Shown here: one piece after another, positions 46,894-56,242 of the stretch | Position numbering within the stretch: the first letter of the stretch is position 1 | Layout of the letters: each line of letters starts with the position of its first letter | Assembly (NCBI RefSeq): GCF_029869925.1 | Contig: NZ_CP118605.1 | Location: 1 to 64,000 of the forward strand | Source of the DNA: Microbulbifer bruguierae | GTDB lineage: Bacteria > Pseudomonadota > Gammaproteobacteria > Pseudomonadales > Cellvibrionaceae | DNA: 64,000 nucleotides | Reading direction: 5' to 3' | The notes under the pieces: model-generated | The model's database searches: none | Told to the model about the DNA's origin: nothing | Seen by the model: only the letters and a program-made list of their open reading frames with translations | Translations under genes and position numbers: made by a program

Positions 46894-48216
46894 ATGTTTG
46901 CATTACCGAAGCTCACTTCACGAAGCGTGGTTCTCGCCCACGCCTTACTGACAATTTTTCTGCTTGTGACCTCTGCCAGGGTTGCGGCAGAGGATATCGC
47001 CGTACACGCCGGCTGGTTGTTCGATAGCGAAAACGGTCGACTGCTGGAAAAGCGCACTGTACATATCGTTGATGGCAAGGTGGAATCCGTGGAGCGCGGG
47101 TTTACCCGGCGTGCTGGCGAGCGGGTTATTGATCTAAGTGCTTTTTCGGTGTTGCCGGGGCTGATGGATATGCATACCCACCTGGCGTACGAATACGGTC
47201 CGCGTACCTACACCGAAACCTTTACCTGGAACCCGGCGGATTACACGCTGCGCGCAGTCAATACTGCCGAGCGTACCCTACTGGCCGGGTTTACCACTGT
47301 GCGTGATCTCGGCGATAACGCGAATGTGACCGTGAGTCTGCGCAATGCCATCAACCGTGGGGACATTGTCGGACCGCGCGTATTTACCGCGGGTAAGTCC
47401 ATTGCCACCACTGGCGGCCACGCAGACCCTACTAACGGCTACCGCCATGCACTGATGGGCAGCCCGGGTCCGGCAGAGGGTGTGGTCAACGGTGCGGCCA
47501 GTGCGCGCGAGGCGGTGCGGCAGCGCTATAAGGACGGCGTTGACCTCATCAAAATCACGGCGACTGGCGGTGTATTGAGTGTGGCAAAAAGTGGCGAGAA
47601 TCCTCAGTTTATGGCGGACGAGCTGGAGGCTATCGTGGCCACCGCAAAAGACTACGGTTTTACCGTGGCGGTTCACGCCCACGGCAAGGAGGGTATGGAG
47701 CGGGCGATTCGTGCGGGAGTAAATTCCATTGAGCACGGTACCTATATGGATGAGAAAACCATGGCGCTGATGCTGGAGCATGGTACCTGGTATGTCCCGA
47801 CCCTGATGGCCGGGGACTGGGTTACCCAGAAGGCCACGGTGGATGGTTTTTTCCCGGACATGGTGCGCACCAAAGCAGCCAAAATTGGGCCGTTGATTCA
47901 GGACACCTTTAGTCGGGCGCATCGCAAGGGGGTAAAGATTGCTTTCGGTACCGATACCGGAGTCAGTCGCCACGGTGATAACGGGAAAGAGTTTTCGCTG
48001 ATGGTGCAGGGTGGTATGACGCCGGCTGATGCTATCCGCTCCGCAACCTGGAATGCGGCACAACTGCTAAATGCCCAGGATGAGCTGGGTAGTGTCTCAC
48101 CGGGTAAATGGGCGGACCTGGTGGCGGTGATAGGCAATCCACTGGAGGATATTACCGCGTTGGAAAGGGTGCGGTTTGTGATGAAGGGCGGCAAGGTGTA
48201 CAAGCAACCGAACTAG
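46894..48216 (+). CDS. Exported amidohydrolase family protein
   Basis: This 440-residue enzyme has a signal peptide (about 1-33, ending near ARVAA) and the TIM-barrel metal sites of the amidohydrolase superfamily. These are HTHLAYEYG near 90, the carboxylated-lysine region LIKITATGG near 216, [11 protein letters not shown] near 262, [10 protein letters not shown] near 283, and FGTDTGVS near 350. It resembles exported Xaa-Pro dipeptidase or imidazolone-propionase-like proteins. The substrate is not known. It is next to the M16 protease, so a peptide or amino-acid-derivative substrate is plausible. Confidence 0.82.
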   Translation: MFALPKLTSRSVVLAHALLTIFLLVTSARVAAEDIAVHAGWLFDSENGRLLEKRTVHIVDGKVESVERGFTRRAGERVIDLSAFSVLPGLMDMHTHLAYEYGPRTYTETFTWNPADYTLRAVNTAERTLLAGFTTVRDLGDNANVTVSLRNAINRGDIVGPRVFTAGKSIATTGGHADPTNGYRHALMGSPGPAEGVVNGAASAREAVRQRYKDGVDLIKITATGGVLSVAKSGENPQFMADELEAIVATAKDYGFTVAVHAHGKEGMERAIRAGVNSIEHGTYMDEKTMALMLEHGTWYVPTLMAGDWVTQKATVDGFFPDMVRTKAAKIGPLIQDTFSRAHRKGVKIAFGTDTGVSRHGDNGKEFSLMVQGGMTPADAIRSATWNAAQLLNAQDELGSVSPGKWADLVAVIGNPLEDITALERVRFVMKGGKVYKQPN

Positions 48217-48271
48217 ATTCGATCCTGTGGCACATCGTATCGGATGGGGATTAGTGAGGGTTGTGATTGTT

Positions 48272-48316
48272 GTATCACCGCAGAGTCGGCGCAGTGCGCG
48301 GGTTCTGCGGTGATAC
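48272..48316. repeat. Perfect inverted repeat between convergent genes
   Basis: GTATCACCGCAGA (48272-48284) and TCTGCGGTGATAC (48304-48316) are perfect 13-base arms with a 19-base loop between the amidohydrolase and SIMPL stops. There is no clear T-run, but it may end transcripts from both sides. Confidence 0.7.
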
Positions 48317-48327
48317 GCCTTTGGGGT

Positions 48328-49050
48328 TTATTTTGCCAGCTCGAAAACCAGCTCGAGATTGACCGAAACCGATGTTTCACCGGGCGCGACCGGGGTACTG
48401 GCACTGTCTTTGGCCGCAGACATTTCTGCGCGCATCATCGGTCGCGGCATGCCGCCGTGACTACCTTCGGAAATACTGACGATTCTGAGCACCTTTGTGC
48501 CGAGGGCATCCGCATAGGATTCTGCACGTGCCTGCGCCATTTTCAGCGCTTTCTGACGGGCTTCTGCCAATAGCGGTTCTGGCTCACCAATGGAAAAACT
48601 GGGGCCGTGTATCTGGTTTGCGCCTTCTGCCGCGAGAGCATCGATGACGTTGCTCAGTTCATCCAGCTTGCGCACAGTGATATTCACGGTGTTATGCGCT
48701 TGATAGCCAGTGATCTCTCGAGCTCGATTTGGCTGGTACTCATAGCGGGGCATCAGGTTGATGCCGCTGGTCTGTACATCCTTATCATCGATTCCGGCGC
48801 GCTTGATGGCCTTCATCAATTTTTCCATCTGTACCGCATTGGCTTGCATGGCGGCATTGCTCTCGCTGGCTTCGGTGACTACACCTGCGGATATATTGGC
48901 AATATCCGGTGCCTGACTGGCCTCGCCCTGGGCCGAGATGGAAATCAGTGTGCCGGATGAATGCGTATCTGCGTCGTTTCCGCAGCCGCTGGTAAAGGCA
49001 AGCAGACCTGCGAGCAGGCTGGCAGAAAATAGTTTCAGTGATTTATGCAT
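48328..49050 (-). CDS. SIMPL-domain (DUF541) lipoprotein
   Basis: This 240-residue predicted lipoprotein (Cys23 in TSGCGND) carries a SIMPL/DUF541 domain, like E. coli YggE. Diagnostic parts are ISAQGEASQAPDIANISAGV, KRAGIDDKDVQTSGINLMP and GYQAHNTVNITVRKLDELS. YggE relatives affect oxidative stress; the mechanism is not settled. It lies on the minus strand after a kynureninase-like gene, separated by 61 bases. Confidence 0.85.
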   Translation of the reverse strand: MHKSLKLFSASLLAGLLAFTSGCGNDADTHSSGTLISISAQGEASQAPDIANISAGVVTEASESNAAMQANAVQMEKLMKAIKRAGIDDKDVQTSGINLMPRYEYQPNRAREITGYQAHNTVNITVRKLDELSNVIDALAAEGANQIHGPSFSIGEPEPLLAEARQKALKMAQARAESYADALGTKVLRIVSISEGSHGGMPRPMMRAEMSAAKDSASTPVAPGETSVSVNLELVFELAK

Positions 49051-49111
49051 GGCGAATCCTTATATTGCCAGTGGTACATCTGTAGTCATTGTTGACGGTT
49101 GAACATGAACT

Positions 49112-50290
49112 TCAGGTGAACAGGCGGCTGAAGGTTTGCTGTTGTGGGTGGTACAGGGAAAAGCCCAGACGCAGTAGTTGCTGACGGCGATCGCACAGGA
49201 CATTTTTGTTGCGCAGTTCGACCTGCAGTTTTTCTGCGTTTTCAGCGCTACCACAACGGAAGGTGAAAAAGTGGCCGTGACCATCGCGGAGATCGTGGTA
49301 AATCAGGTTGTCTCTGTTCAGCAGTGGATGCTGAGCGGAATCCATGGCGGCGAGGAAGCGCTGCTGGTTGTCCTGCACGTATTCGTGAATTGTCTCCACG
49401 GTAATGCCTTCACGCTCATACAGTGACAAGACCGCCAGCGCTTTATACAGGGGGGAGAAGTCCATGGTAGCGCCGGCGAAGCGCAGCCAGTCGTTGCCAA
49501 AACCCACACCTTCCGCGCGGTTTTCCAGCTCTGCCATCTCCGCAAACCAGCCGGTGTTCAGAGGGCGCAGCTTGCAGCCTCGGGGAATGGACATAAAGCA
49601 CATGCCCTCGCCAGCACCCAGATACTTGTAGCTGCCCGCCGTGTAAAACACCTTGTCGGCGATGGCGCTCAGGTCGGTGGGGCGGGCGAAGAAGGCGTGA
49701 TAGCCGTCGATCACCATCTGGGTATGCTCTGGTTTGCGAGCGGCCAGCTCGAGTAGTCCCGGGAAGGCGACACCGGAGTCGAAGAAGACCTGGCTGGCGT
49801 AGGCCAGCTGATAGTGCCCGGTTTGCAGCTGCTGCTCGAATCGTTGCGCCAGGGTGTCGAAAGGTTGGGTAGGGATGCGGGTTACTTCAACGGTCTCAAG
49901 CTCTTCCAGTCGCAGCAGTTGGCGGGCAGCACTGTAAAATTCGCCATCCGTGGTCAGAATGCGCAGGGGCTGGCACAGGTCGAAGCTGCTGATCAGTCGA
50001 TATACCAGCTCATGGGTATTGGGGGCGAGGGCGATTTGTTCTGGTGCGGGTAAACTGAGGGCTCGGGCGATAGAGCGCTGGAAGGCGGGTATCTTTTCCG
50101 CGAAAATTTTGTCCCATTTGTTGTCTGCGAGTTGCGCGGCGTCCAGCCAGTATTCGTTTATTGCATCCCGGGTTACGTCAGCCCAGTAGTGATGGGAGTG
50201 GCAGGCCATGTGCAGAACCGGCAGGTCGCAGCCCACAGAGGCCGCTTTTTGAGCAGCCTGTAAAAATTGTCGATAGTATTTTTGATACAT
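49112..50290 (-). CDS. Kynureninase-like PLP enzyme (class V aminotransferase fold)
   Basis: The 392-residue protein has the fold-type I pattern of kynureninase and class V aminotransferases. The cofactor aspartate is in MVIDGYHAFFA near 192-202 and the Schiff-base lysine is in AGSYKYLGAGEGMCFM near 218-233. Other kynurenine-pathway genes are absent, so kynurenine is only one possible substrate. It is divergent from a glyoxalase-type gene and may be co-transcribed with the SIMPL gene. Confidence 0.7.
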   Translation of the reverse strand: MYQKYYRQFLQAAQKAASVGCDLPVLHMACHSHHYWADVTRDAINEYWLDAAQLADNKWDKIFAEKIPAFQRSIARALSLPAPEQIALAPNTHELVYRLISSFDLCQPLRILTTDGEFYSAARQLLRLEELETVEVTRIPTQPFDTLAQRFEQQLQTGHYQLAYASQVFFDSGVAFPGLLELAARKPEHTQMVIDGYHAFFARPTDLSAIADKVFYTAGSYKYLGAGEGMCFMSIPRGCKLRPLNTGWFAEMAELENRAEGVGFGNDWLRFAGATMDFSPLYKALAVLSLYEREGITVETIHEYVQDNQQRFLAAMDSAQHPLLNRDNLIYHDLRDGHGHFFTFRCGSAENAEKLQVELRNKNVLCDRRQQLLRLGFSLYHPQQQTFSRLFT

Positions 50291-50379
50291 TTCGCTCTGG
50301 TAACTTTTTCTGAGATGACTAAAGTGGTCATCGAATTATTGGTGTACCGGGATTGTAATCCCGCTAAGGAGGCGTTGCA

Positions 50380-50820
50380 GTGGAATATTTGCACACGATG
50401 GTGCGAGTCACCGATCTTGAGGAATCTCTGGCGTTTTATTGTGACAAGCTGGGCCTGTACGAGGTCCGTCGCAACGACTATGAGAAAGGTCGTTTCACGC
50501 TGGTCTTCCTCGCCGCTCCGGGCGATTCCGGTAGTGCCGACAGCGACGCGCGGCCGTGCCTGGAATTGACCTATAACTGGGATCCCGAGGCCTACACCGG
50601 CGGCCGTAACTTCGGCCATCTCGCGTATCGGGTGGACAATATCTATGAAACCTGTCAGCGCCTGATGGACATGGGGGTAATCATCAACCGCCCGCCGCGG
50701 GACGGACATATGGCGTTTGTACGCTCTCCGGATAATATCTCCATCGAATTGTTGCAGAAGGGTGATGCACTCGCGCCGCAGGAACCCTGGGCGTCAATGG
50801 AAAACACGGGCGAGTGGTAA
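50380..50820 (+). CDS. gloA: Glyoxalase I-like VOC metalloenzyme
   Basis: This 146-residue vicinal-oxygen-chelate protein matches bacterial lactoylglutathione lyase, which converts the methylglyoxal-glutathione adduct. Metal ligands in the GloA pattern are visible: His5 in YLHTMVRV, Glu in CLELTYN, His in NFGHLAYRV and Glu in SIELLQK. It starts with GTG at 50380 behind AAGGAGG. The gene next to it downstream is a patatin, with an 8-base gap. Confidence 0.85.
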   Translation: MEYLHTMVRVTDLEESLAFYCDKLGLYEVRRNDYEKGRFTLVFLAAPGDSGSADSDARPCLELTYNWDPEAYTGGRNFGHLAYRVDNIYETCQRLMDMGVIINRPPRDGHMAFVRSPDNISIELLQKGDALAPQEPWASMENTGEW

Positions 50821-50827
50821 AAGACGG

Positions 50828-51955
50828 GTGAGTGAAGCTGTGGCTGTGAAAAAAAACAGAAGTTGTGTGATTCTCGCCGGCGCCAATGCCGCGCGCCGGG
50901 TGAGGGAGGAAGGCCTCCGTCAGGAGATGATTTCCACTCTGGTCGGCGCGTCCGGTGGGCCGAAATGGCTGGCCATCAGCCAGCTGGACCGGGTGTTGAT
51001 TGGTGAGTTCTTCCGCGGTCGAACCAGTCCCATCGCAACCCTGGGATCGTCTATCGGCAGCTTCCGTAATATGTGTTATGCCACAGCCAATCCCATGGCG
51101 GCGCTGGAAACCCTGGAATACGGCTATATCAATCAGACCTACGCGACGGATAAGCCCACACCTGCGGAAATAACTGCCAAAGGCGAGCAGATTCTGCTGC
51201 AAGTTTTGGGAGAGCGTGGGGCGGAGGAGGTTGCCGAAAATCCGGTGTGGCGCAGTCACTTCGTCACGGTGCGCGGGCGCGGTCCGCTTGCCAGTGAGAA
51301 AAAGGCGCTGTTGGCGCCGGCGCTGTTGGCATCGGCACTGGCCAACGCGGTCAGCCGCCGCAGCCTACGGGCATTCTGGGATCGGGTGGTGTTCCACGCT
51401 GGCAATGCGCCATCCGTGTCTTTTCGCAATCTCTCAACCGTCAACACGCCGCTGTGCGCTGACAATGTCTGCCCGGCGGTGCTGGCCAGCGGTTCCATCC
51501 CGCTGGTGATGGCCGGGGTGCCGACCCCCGCCGGGGCGCCGCAGGGGAATTACCGGGACGGGGGCATCACCGACTACCACTTTGATCTGGGCTTTGAACA
51601 CCCGGAGGGACTGGTCCTGTATCCCCATTTCTTCCCTTATATGGTGCCTGGCTGGTTCGACAAGAGCTTCCGCTGGCGCTGGGTACGCGGTGGCGCCATG
51701 GAGAATGTGATTCTGGTCGCGCCGTCGCCTGCCTGGGTTGCCAGGCTGCCCTACGGCAAGATCCCGGACCGCGACGACTTTATCAAGCTTTCTGCAGAAG
51801 AGCGGTTGCGCTACTGGAACGGGGTGACCGAAGCGGGTAAACAGGTAGCGGAGGATTTCTTCGAAATGTGGCAAACTGGCGCAATTGCCGACGAACTAAT
51901 TACCGTCAATGGCAATCAGGCGCCACATAAATTGGCCCTGGCGATGTCTGCCTGA
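50828..51955 (+). CDS. Patatin-like phospholipase
   Basis: The product has about 375 residues and a patatin fold. It shows the nucleophile elbow GASGGPKW (GxSxG), the catalytic dyad Asp in YRDGGITDYH (DGG), and an oxyanion strand CVILAGANAARR. It probably releases fatty acids from phospholipids or other lipids. The GTG at 50828 is chosen, but GTG at 50840 or 50846 is possible because the ribosome-binding site is weak. It starts 8 bases after the glyoxalase stop, suggesting one transcript. Confidence 0.82.
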   Translation: MSEAVAVKKNRSCVILAGANAARRVREEGLRQEMISTLVGASGGPKWLAISQLDRVLIGEFFRGRTSPIATLGSSIGSFRNMCYATANPMAALETLEYGYINQTYATDKPTPAEITAKGEQILLQVLGERGAEEVAENPVWRSHFVTVRGRGPLASEKKALLAPALLASALANAVSRRSLRAFWDRVVFHAGNAPSVSFRNLSTVNTPLCADNVCPAVLASGSIPLVMAGVPTPAGAPQGNYRDGGITDYHFDLGFEHPEGLVLYPHFFPYMVPGWFDKSFRWRWVRGGAMENVILVAPSPAWVARLPYGKIPDRDDFIKLSAEERLRYWNGVTEAGKQVAEDFFEMWQTGAIADELITVNGNQAPHKLALAMSA

Positions 51956-52034
51956 TGGGGGGAGGGTCCTTTAGCGAGCCCCAAGAGAGCCCCGAGCGGA
52001 CAGAATTATACGTAGCATCCGGCCATACAAGCTT

Positions 52035-52709
52035 ATGAAAGACGCCGAGTTTATCGAGCCGCAGGAGGAGTTCCGCACTACCCAGGAGCGGGTGTACTAC
52101 CAGGTGCGCGACGCCATCCTGCGGGGCCAGTTTTTGCCGGGGCGAGCCATCACGATCCGCGGCCTGGCGGCAGAGCTGGATTGCAGTCCGATGCCTGTGC
52201 GCGAGGCTCTGCGCCGGCTGACGTCGGAACGCGCGCTGGAACTCTCGGATACACGGCGGGTAACCGTGCCCAGTATGACCCGGGAAAAACTGGACGAAAT
52301 CTGCGCGGCGCGGGTGGCTCTGGAGTGTCAGGCGGCTGTGCAGGCGTTACCGTTTGTCGGGGATGACGAATTGGCGGCCCTGCAGGGGCTGGATGATCGA
52401 GTCACCGTTGCACTGGAACGCAAGGATATCCAGGAATATGTCGCCGCTAACCTGGAGTTTCATTTCACCCTCTACCGCCTCGGCCGTCCCCATATCATCC
52501 TGTCACTGATCGAGAGCCTGTGGCTGCAGACAGCGCCATTACAGCATTTGGTGTTCCAGCGCTTCGGGGTGCAGGAACTGCCGGATCGCCATCGCGATCT
52601 TATCGAGGCCATCGCCAGCAAGGATGAGCTGGGGGTGCGCGCTGCTATCCGCCAGGATATCGAAGAGGGCCTGGGGTCCATTTCCGCAGAAGAGTTGTTG
52701 CCGACCTGA
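52035..52709 (+). CDS. GntR-family regulator, FCD type
   Basis: This 224-residue regulator has an N-terminal winged helix (about 18-80, with IRGLAAELDCSPMPVREALRRL) and an FCD ligand-binding domain. Of the usual FCD metal ligands, His is present in LEFHFTLY and DRHRDL, but the aspartate and the last histidine positions look replaced, so ligand binding may be metal-independent. It is next to polyamine genes and is a good candidate to bind the palindromes before the SpuC-like gene. It overlaps DUF6122 by one base. Confidence 0.82.
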   Translation: MKDAEFIEPQEEFRTTQERVYYQVRDAILRGQFLPGRAITIRGLAAELDCSPMPVREALRRLTSERALELSDTRRVTVPSMTREKLDEICAARVALECQAAVQALPFVGDDELAALQGLDDRVTVALERKDIQEYVAANLEFHFTLYRLGRPHIILSLIESLWLQTAPLQHLVFQRFGVQELPDRHRDLIEAIASKDELGVRAAIRQDIEEGLGSISAEELLPT

Positions 52710-53017
52710 TGTTCAGTTATATCCATATTGTTTTGCATCTGCTGGTTCCGCTGGCGATTGCCTGGTTTTTCTTTCGCAGCGAGTGGAAAAAGGCCGCGTT
52801 GTTTATGCTGGCCGCCAATCTGGTGGACCTGGACCACCTGCTGGCTTCGCCGGTATACGACCCCAACCGCTGCAGCATCAATTTCCACCCGCTGCACACC
52901 ATGTTTCCCATTTCTTTTTACGGCGCCATGATGTTCCTGCCCTGGAAGCCGGTACGCTGGCTCGGTATTGGTCTGGTCAGTCATATGCTGCTGGACGCGA
53001 TCGATTGCGGTTTTTGA
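52709..53017 (+). CDS. DUF6122 membrane protein
   Basis: This 102-residue protein of the DUF6122 family has about four membrane segments. Acidic and histidine residues (VDLDHLLASP, FHPLHTMFP, HMLLDAIDC) resemble a membrane metal site. The function is unknown. The ATG overlaps the stop of the GntR gene (TGATG), which implies translational coupling. Similar small proteins in other genomes are likewise unassigned. Confidence 0.75.
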   Translation: MFSYIHIVLHLLVPLAIAWFFFRSEWKKAALFMLAANLVDLDHLLASPVYDPNRCSINFHPLHTMFPISFYGAMMFLPWKPVRWLGIGLVSHMLLDAIDCGF

Positions 53018-53029
53018 CCGCTGTTATCC

Positions 53030-53105
53030 CGGGCCTGACGGTGGGCCCGCGCTTTGTGGATAAGCTTCTCCGGGGTGAATGCGTTCACCCGGGGGCGCGT
53101 CCCCC
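53030..53105 (+). repeat. Three consecutive GC-rich hairpins
   Basis: CGGGCC/GGCCCG (53030-53049), GGGTGAA/TTCACCC (53073-53090) and GGGGG/CCCCC (53091-53105) lie back to back. A six-T run comes 13 bases later. They may work together as a terminator or RNA structure. Confidence 0.5.
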
Positions 53106-53334
53106 ATCTCAAATCCGCTTTTTTGCCATCGCTGGCTTTTCCCAATTTTTGAATGTCGTCTGCTTTACCTCAGGTTGCTAGCAGGGTGGCAGTCCGTTCG
53201 TGACTATATTGTTCGTCATTGTTCATAGTGTTATCGCGCCTTACTCCATGTTCTAGGGCTCGAGGTTCCCCATAGGGCTATCGTCTCCCGCTGGATGATT
53301 GCCTGGAAGACGTTGATCGTATCGAGGAAGGCAG

Positions 53335-53364
53335 TTGCGTTATTGCTGGGGATCACTCTAGAAT
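53335..53364 (+). promoter_or_regulatory. Sigma-70 promoter of the SpuC-like gene
   Basis: TTGCGT (53335-53340) and TAGAAT (53359-53364) have an 18-base spacer, about 70 bases before the start codon. The -10 is overlapped by palindromes. Confidence 0.55.
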
Positions 53365-53375
53365 GTGATCACATT
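53351..53375. promoter_or_regulatory. Overlapping palindromes at the SpuC-like promoter
   Basis: AATGTGATCACATT (53362-53375) is a perfect 14-base palindrome. GATCAC (53351-53356) and GTGATC (53365-53370) form a second inverted repeat sharing the centre. Together they cover the -10 element and probable start, as expected for a repressor operator. The upstream GntR/FCD regulator is the obvious candidate. Confidence 0.6.
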
Positions 53376-53432
53376 TTGGGGTGCCGCTCCATTGGCGCTT
53401 CAGCAGGCGAATTCAGAATCAGGAGTCAGTTC

Positions 53433-54782
53433 ATGAACAAGAATCAGCTACAACAACATGACCGCGAGCACCTGCTACACCCGTTTACCGATTTTCACGA
53501 CCTGGGGCAGCAGGGTACGCGGGTGATTACCAGTGCCGAAGGCGCCTACATCACCGATATCGACGGCCATCAAATGCTCGATGGTATGTCTGGTCTGTGG
53601 TGTTGCAACCTGGGGTACAGCCGCCGGGAAATCACTGAAGCCATCTACGAGCAGCTGAACAAACTGCCGTTCTACAACAGCTTTTTCCAATGCACCACGG
53701 TGCCTGCCATCGAACTGGCCGATCTTCTCTCGGAAGTGACGCCTGCACACATGAACAATGTGTTCTTTACCGGTTCTGGCAGTGAAGCCAACGATACCAA
53801 TCTGCGTATTATCCGCCGCTACTGGGATCTCAAGGAGCAGCCGGAAAAACGCATCGTGATCTCCCGCCTGAACGGCTATCACGGTTCCACCATCGGTGGC
53901 GCCAGCCTGGGTGGAATGAGCGGTATGCACAAGCAGTTCCAGAAACTGGATTACATTGAGCATATTCAGCAGCCCTACTGGTTTGGTGAGGGCGGCGATA
54001 TGTCGCCGGAGGAGTTCGGTGTCTACGCCGCCCGCTGTCTGGAGGAAAAAATCCTGCAGCTGGGCCCGGAAAATGTCGCTGCCTTTATCGCCGAGCCCAT
54101 TCAGGGCGCCGGCGGTGTGATCATCCCTCCGGAAACCTACTGGCCGGAAGTGAAGAAAATACTGGATCACTACGACATTCTGTTTGTGATGGACGAGGTG
54201 ATTTTTGGTTTCGGTCGCACCGGACAGTGGTTTGGTGCGGATTACTATGGGGTGAAGCCGGACCTGATGACCTTCGCCAAAGCGGTCACCAATGGTTATT
54301 TCCCACTTGGGGGAACCATGGTCAGCGATCGCGTGGCGGAAGTGATCAAATCCAAGGGTGGAGAGTTCACTCACGGATATACCTATTCCGCGCACCCGGC
54401 GGCCTGCGCTGCGGGCCTCGCCACGCTGAATATCCTGCGCGATGAAAAAATCATCGATAACGTACGTGAAGTCACCGCGCCATATCTGGCCAAGCGCTGG
54501 GCAGAGCTGGCCGACCACCCGATCGTCGGCGAGGCGCGCAGTCTCGGATTGGTGGGGGCTCTGGAACTGGTGAAGGACAAGGGTAGCCGTGCCCGTTTCG
54601 ACGATAAGTGCACCGCTGGCGGCGTATGTCGGGACCTCAGTATCAAGAATGGTCTGGTGATGCGCGCTACCGGCGACACCATGATCATCGCACCGCCGCT
54701 GATTATCACCACGGCGCAGGTTGATGAGCTGGTGGAAAAAGCGCATCGCGCTCTGGATGATACCGCCAGAGCCTTGGCGTAA
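53433..54782 (+). CDS. Putrescine-pyruvate aminotransferase-like (SpuC)
   Basis: This 449-residue class III aminotransferase resembles SpuC/omega-aminotransferases that transfer the amino group of putrescine or other diamines to pyruvate. It has the FFTGSGSEANDTNLR cofactor-phosphate motif, the aspartate in MDEVIFGFGRTG, and the PLP lysine in TFAKAVTNGYFP. The ATG at 53433 has AGGAG 7 bases upstream. It lies behind a palindrome-covered promoter and before a gamma-glutamylputrescine synthetase-like gene, which supports polyamine catabolism. Confidence 0.85.
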   Translation: MNKNQLQQHDREHLLHPFTDFHDLGQQGTRVITSAEGAYITDIDGHQMLDGMSGLWCCNLGYSRREITEAIYEQLNKLPFYNSFFQCTTVPAIELADLLSEVTPAHMNNVFFTGSGSEANDTNLRIIRRYWDLKEQPEKRIVISRLNGYHGSTIGGASLGGMSGMHKQFQKLDYIEHIQQPYWFGEGGDMSPEEFGVYAARCLEEKILQLGPENVAAFIAEPIQGAGGVIIPPETYWPEVKKILDHYDILFVMDEVIFGFGRTGQWFGADYYGVKPDLMTFAKAVTNGYFPLGGTMVSDRVAEVIKSKGGEFTHGYTYSAHPAACAAGLATLNILRDEKIIDNVREVTAPYLAKRWAELADHPIVGEARSLGLVGALELVKDKGSRARFDDKCTAGGVCRDLSIKNGLVMRATGDTMIIAPPLIITTAQVDELVEKAHRALDDTARALA

Positions 54783-54856
54783 ACTCGGTGTTACGCCCCG
54801 CGGCCGTCATTATTGTTGTCGGGGCGTACCCACCTAATTTAATGTGAATCGGATTT

Positions 54857-56242
54857 ATGGCAGTAGAACAAGAATATCAGCCGTCCCCGGAACTTCTGCG
54901 GGTTTCGGAAAGCTTCCTTCAGGACCACCCCGACCTCAAGTGGATTGAAGGCTTTGCCTTTGACATCAATGGGGTGCCGCGGGGTAAGTGGCTGCCGGCC
55001 GACTCCGCTCACAAATTACTCGGCGGCGGATTGCAGATGCCGCGCAGCGCGGTGAGCCTGGATATCTGGGGCAGGGATATAGAAAACAGTCCGCTGGTAT
55101 TCGCCAGTGGTGATAGCGACGGCGTCTGCCAGCCGGTATCGCCGATTTGTATGGCGCCCTGGCATCGCGAACAGACTGCCCAACTGCACATGCAATTGTT
55201 TGAGGCGGATGGCTCAGTGTTGTATGCGGACCCGCGGGCGCAGCTACAGAAAGTGGTTCGACGACTTGGGCAGCTCGGCTACAAGGCTGTGTGTGCTACC
55301 GAACTGGAATTTTATCTGTTGCAGGAAGAAGCTGACGATTTAGGTCACCCCCGGCCTGTCAGTGACAATGACTCTGAACTGGTGCCTTCCACCGACGTAT
55401 ATGATCTTTCCGAGCTGGACGCCCAGCGCCACTTTTTTGCGGATGTGCGTGCTGCCTGTGAGGCCCAGGGGGTCCCGGCAGATTCCATTCTCTCCGAGTG
55501 CGCACCGGGGCAGTTTGAGATCAACCTGCTGCACTGTGATGATCCGGTAAAAGTTGCCGACCAGACCCTGCTGTTCAAGCGTCTGCTGAAAGGGGTTGCC
55601 CGCAGCCACGGCTTGCGGGTGAGCGCCATGGCCAAACCCTTCGGGGATCGCGCCGGGAATGGAATGCATGTGCATCTGAGTCTGGTGGATGGCGAGGGCA
55701 ACAACGTCTTTGATAACGGCACCGATGAAGGGAGTGACCTGCTGCGCCACGCCGTCGCGGGTATGATGGCGAGTGCCAATGACGCGATGGCGATTTTTGC
55801 GCCACACGCCAATTCCTATCGCCGCTTTCAGGAGAGCAGTCACGCGCCACTGAACCTCTGCTGGGGCTACGACAACCGCACCGTGACGTTCCGCATTCCC
55901 GCCAGTGAGCCCAAGGCGCGGCGTATCGAACACCGTATTGCCGGTGCCGACGTAAACGCCTATCTGGTGTTGGCTGCCATTTTGACGGGAGTGTGTCACG
56001 GTCTCGAAAATCGCCTGCAGCCACCGGCGCCGGTGGAAGGGGATGCTTACCAGGTGGAAAGCGAGCAGCTGATCAACAGTTGGGCTGATGCGCTCAATCG
56101 CTTCGCCGAAAGCCCGTTGTGGCAGGAATATTTCGACCCCGCATTTGTCGAGCTGTTCGTATTGTTGAAACGGCAGGAGCAGGCAGAGATCGCCGCCCGG
56201 GTAACCGACGTCGAGTACCAGAGCTATCTACAAAGAGTGTGA
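54857..56242 (+). CDS. Gamma-glutamylputrescine synthetase-like enzyme
   Basis: This 461-residue glutamine-synthetase-family ligase resembles PuuA/SpuI, which joins glutamate to putrescine with ATP. It has the GS catalytic core motifs: TELEFYLL, ECAPGQFEINL, GNGMHVHLSL, and the arginine-rich NRTVTFRIPASEPKARRIEHR. It lacks the adenylylation loop of GlnA. It follows the SpuC-like gene by 74 bases on the same strand, so both are probably co-transcribed for polyamine use. The terminator at 56412 ends the unit. Confidence 0.85.
   Translation: MAVEQEYQPSPELLRVSESFLQDHPDLKWIEGFAFDINGVPRGKWLPADSAHKLLGGGLQMPRSAVSLDIWGRDIENSPLVFASGDSDGVCQPVSPICMAPWHREQTAQLHMQLFEADGSVLYADPRAQLQKVVRRLGQLGYKAVCATELEFYLLQEEADDLGHPRPVSDNDSELVPSTDVYDLSELDAQRHFFADVRAACEAQGVPADSILSECAPGQFEINLLHCDDPVKVADQTLLFKRLLKGVARSHGLRVSAMAKPFGDRAGNGMHVHLSLVDGEGNNVFDNGTDEGSDLLRHAVAGMMASANDAMAIFAPHANSYRRFQESSHAPLNLCWGYDNRTVTFRIPASEPKARRIEHRIAGADVNAYLVLAAILTGVCHGLENRLQPPAPVEGDAYQVESEQLINSWADALNRFAESPLWQEYFDPAFVELFVLLKRQEQAEIAARVTDVEYQSYLQRV

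Larger units (their letters stand above)
53018..53432. other. 415-base gap with hairpins and regulated promoter
   Basis: No gene is seen. The first part holds three adjacent GC hairpins (53030-53105) likely to end the GntR-DUF6122 transcript. The second part holds the promoter and palindromes of the SpuC-like gene. The stretch 53126-53330 shows nothing I can name. Confidence 0.6.

Noticed and set aside
53475..54746. Minus-strand open frame across the SpuC-like gene
   Set aside because: Antisense shadow with no motif.
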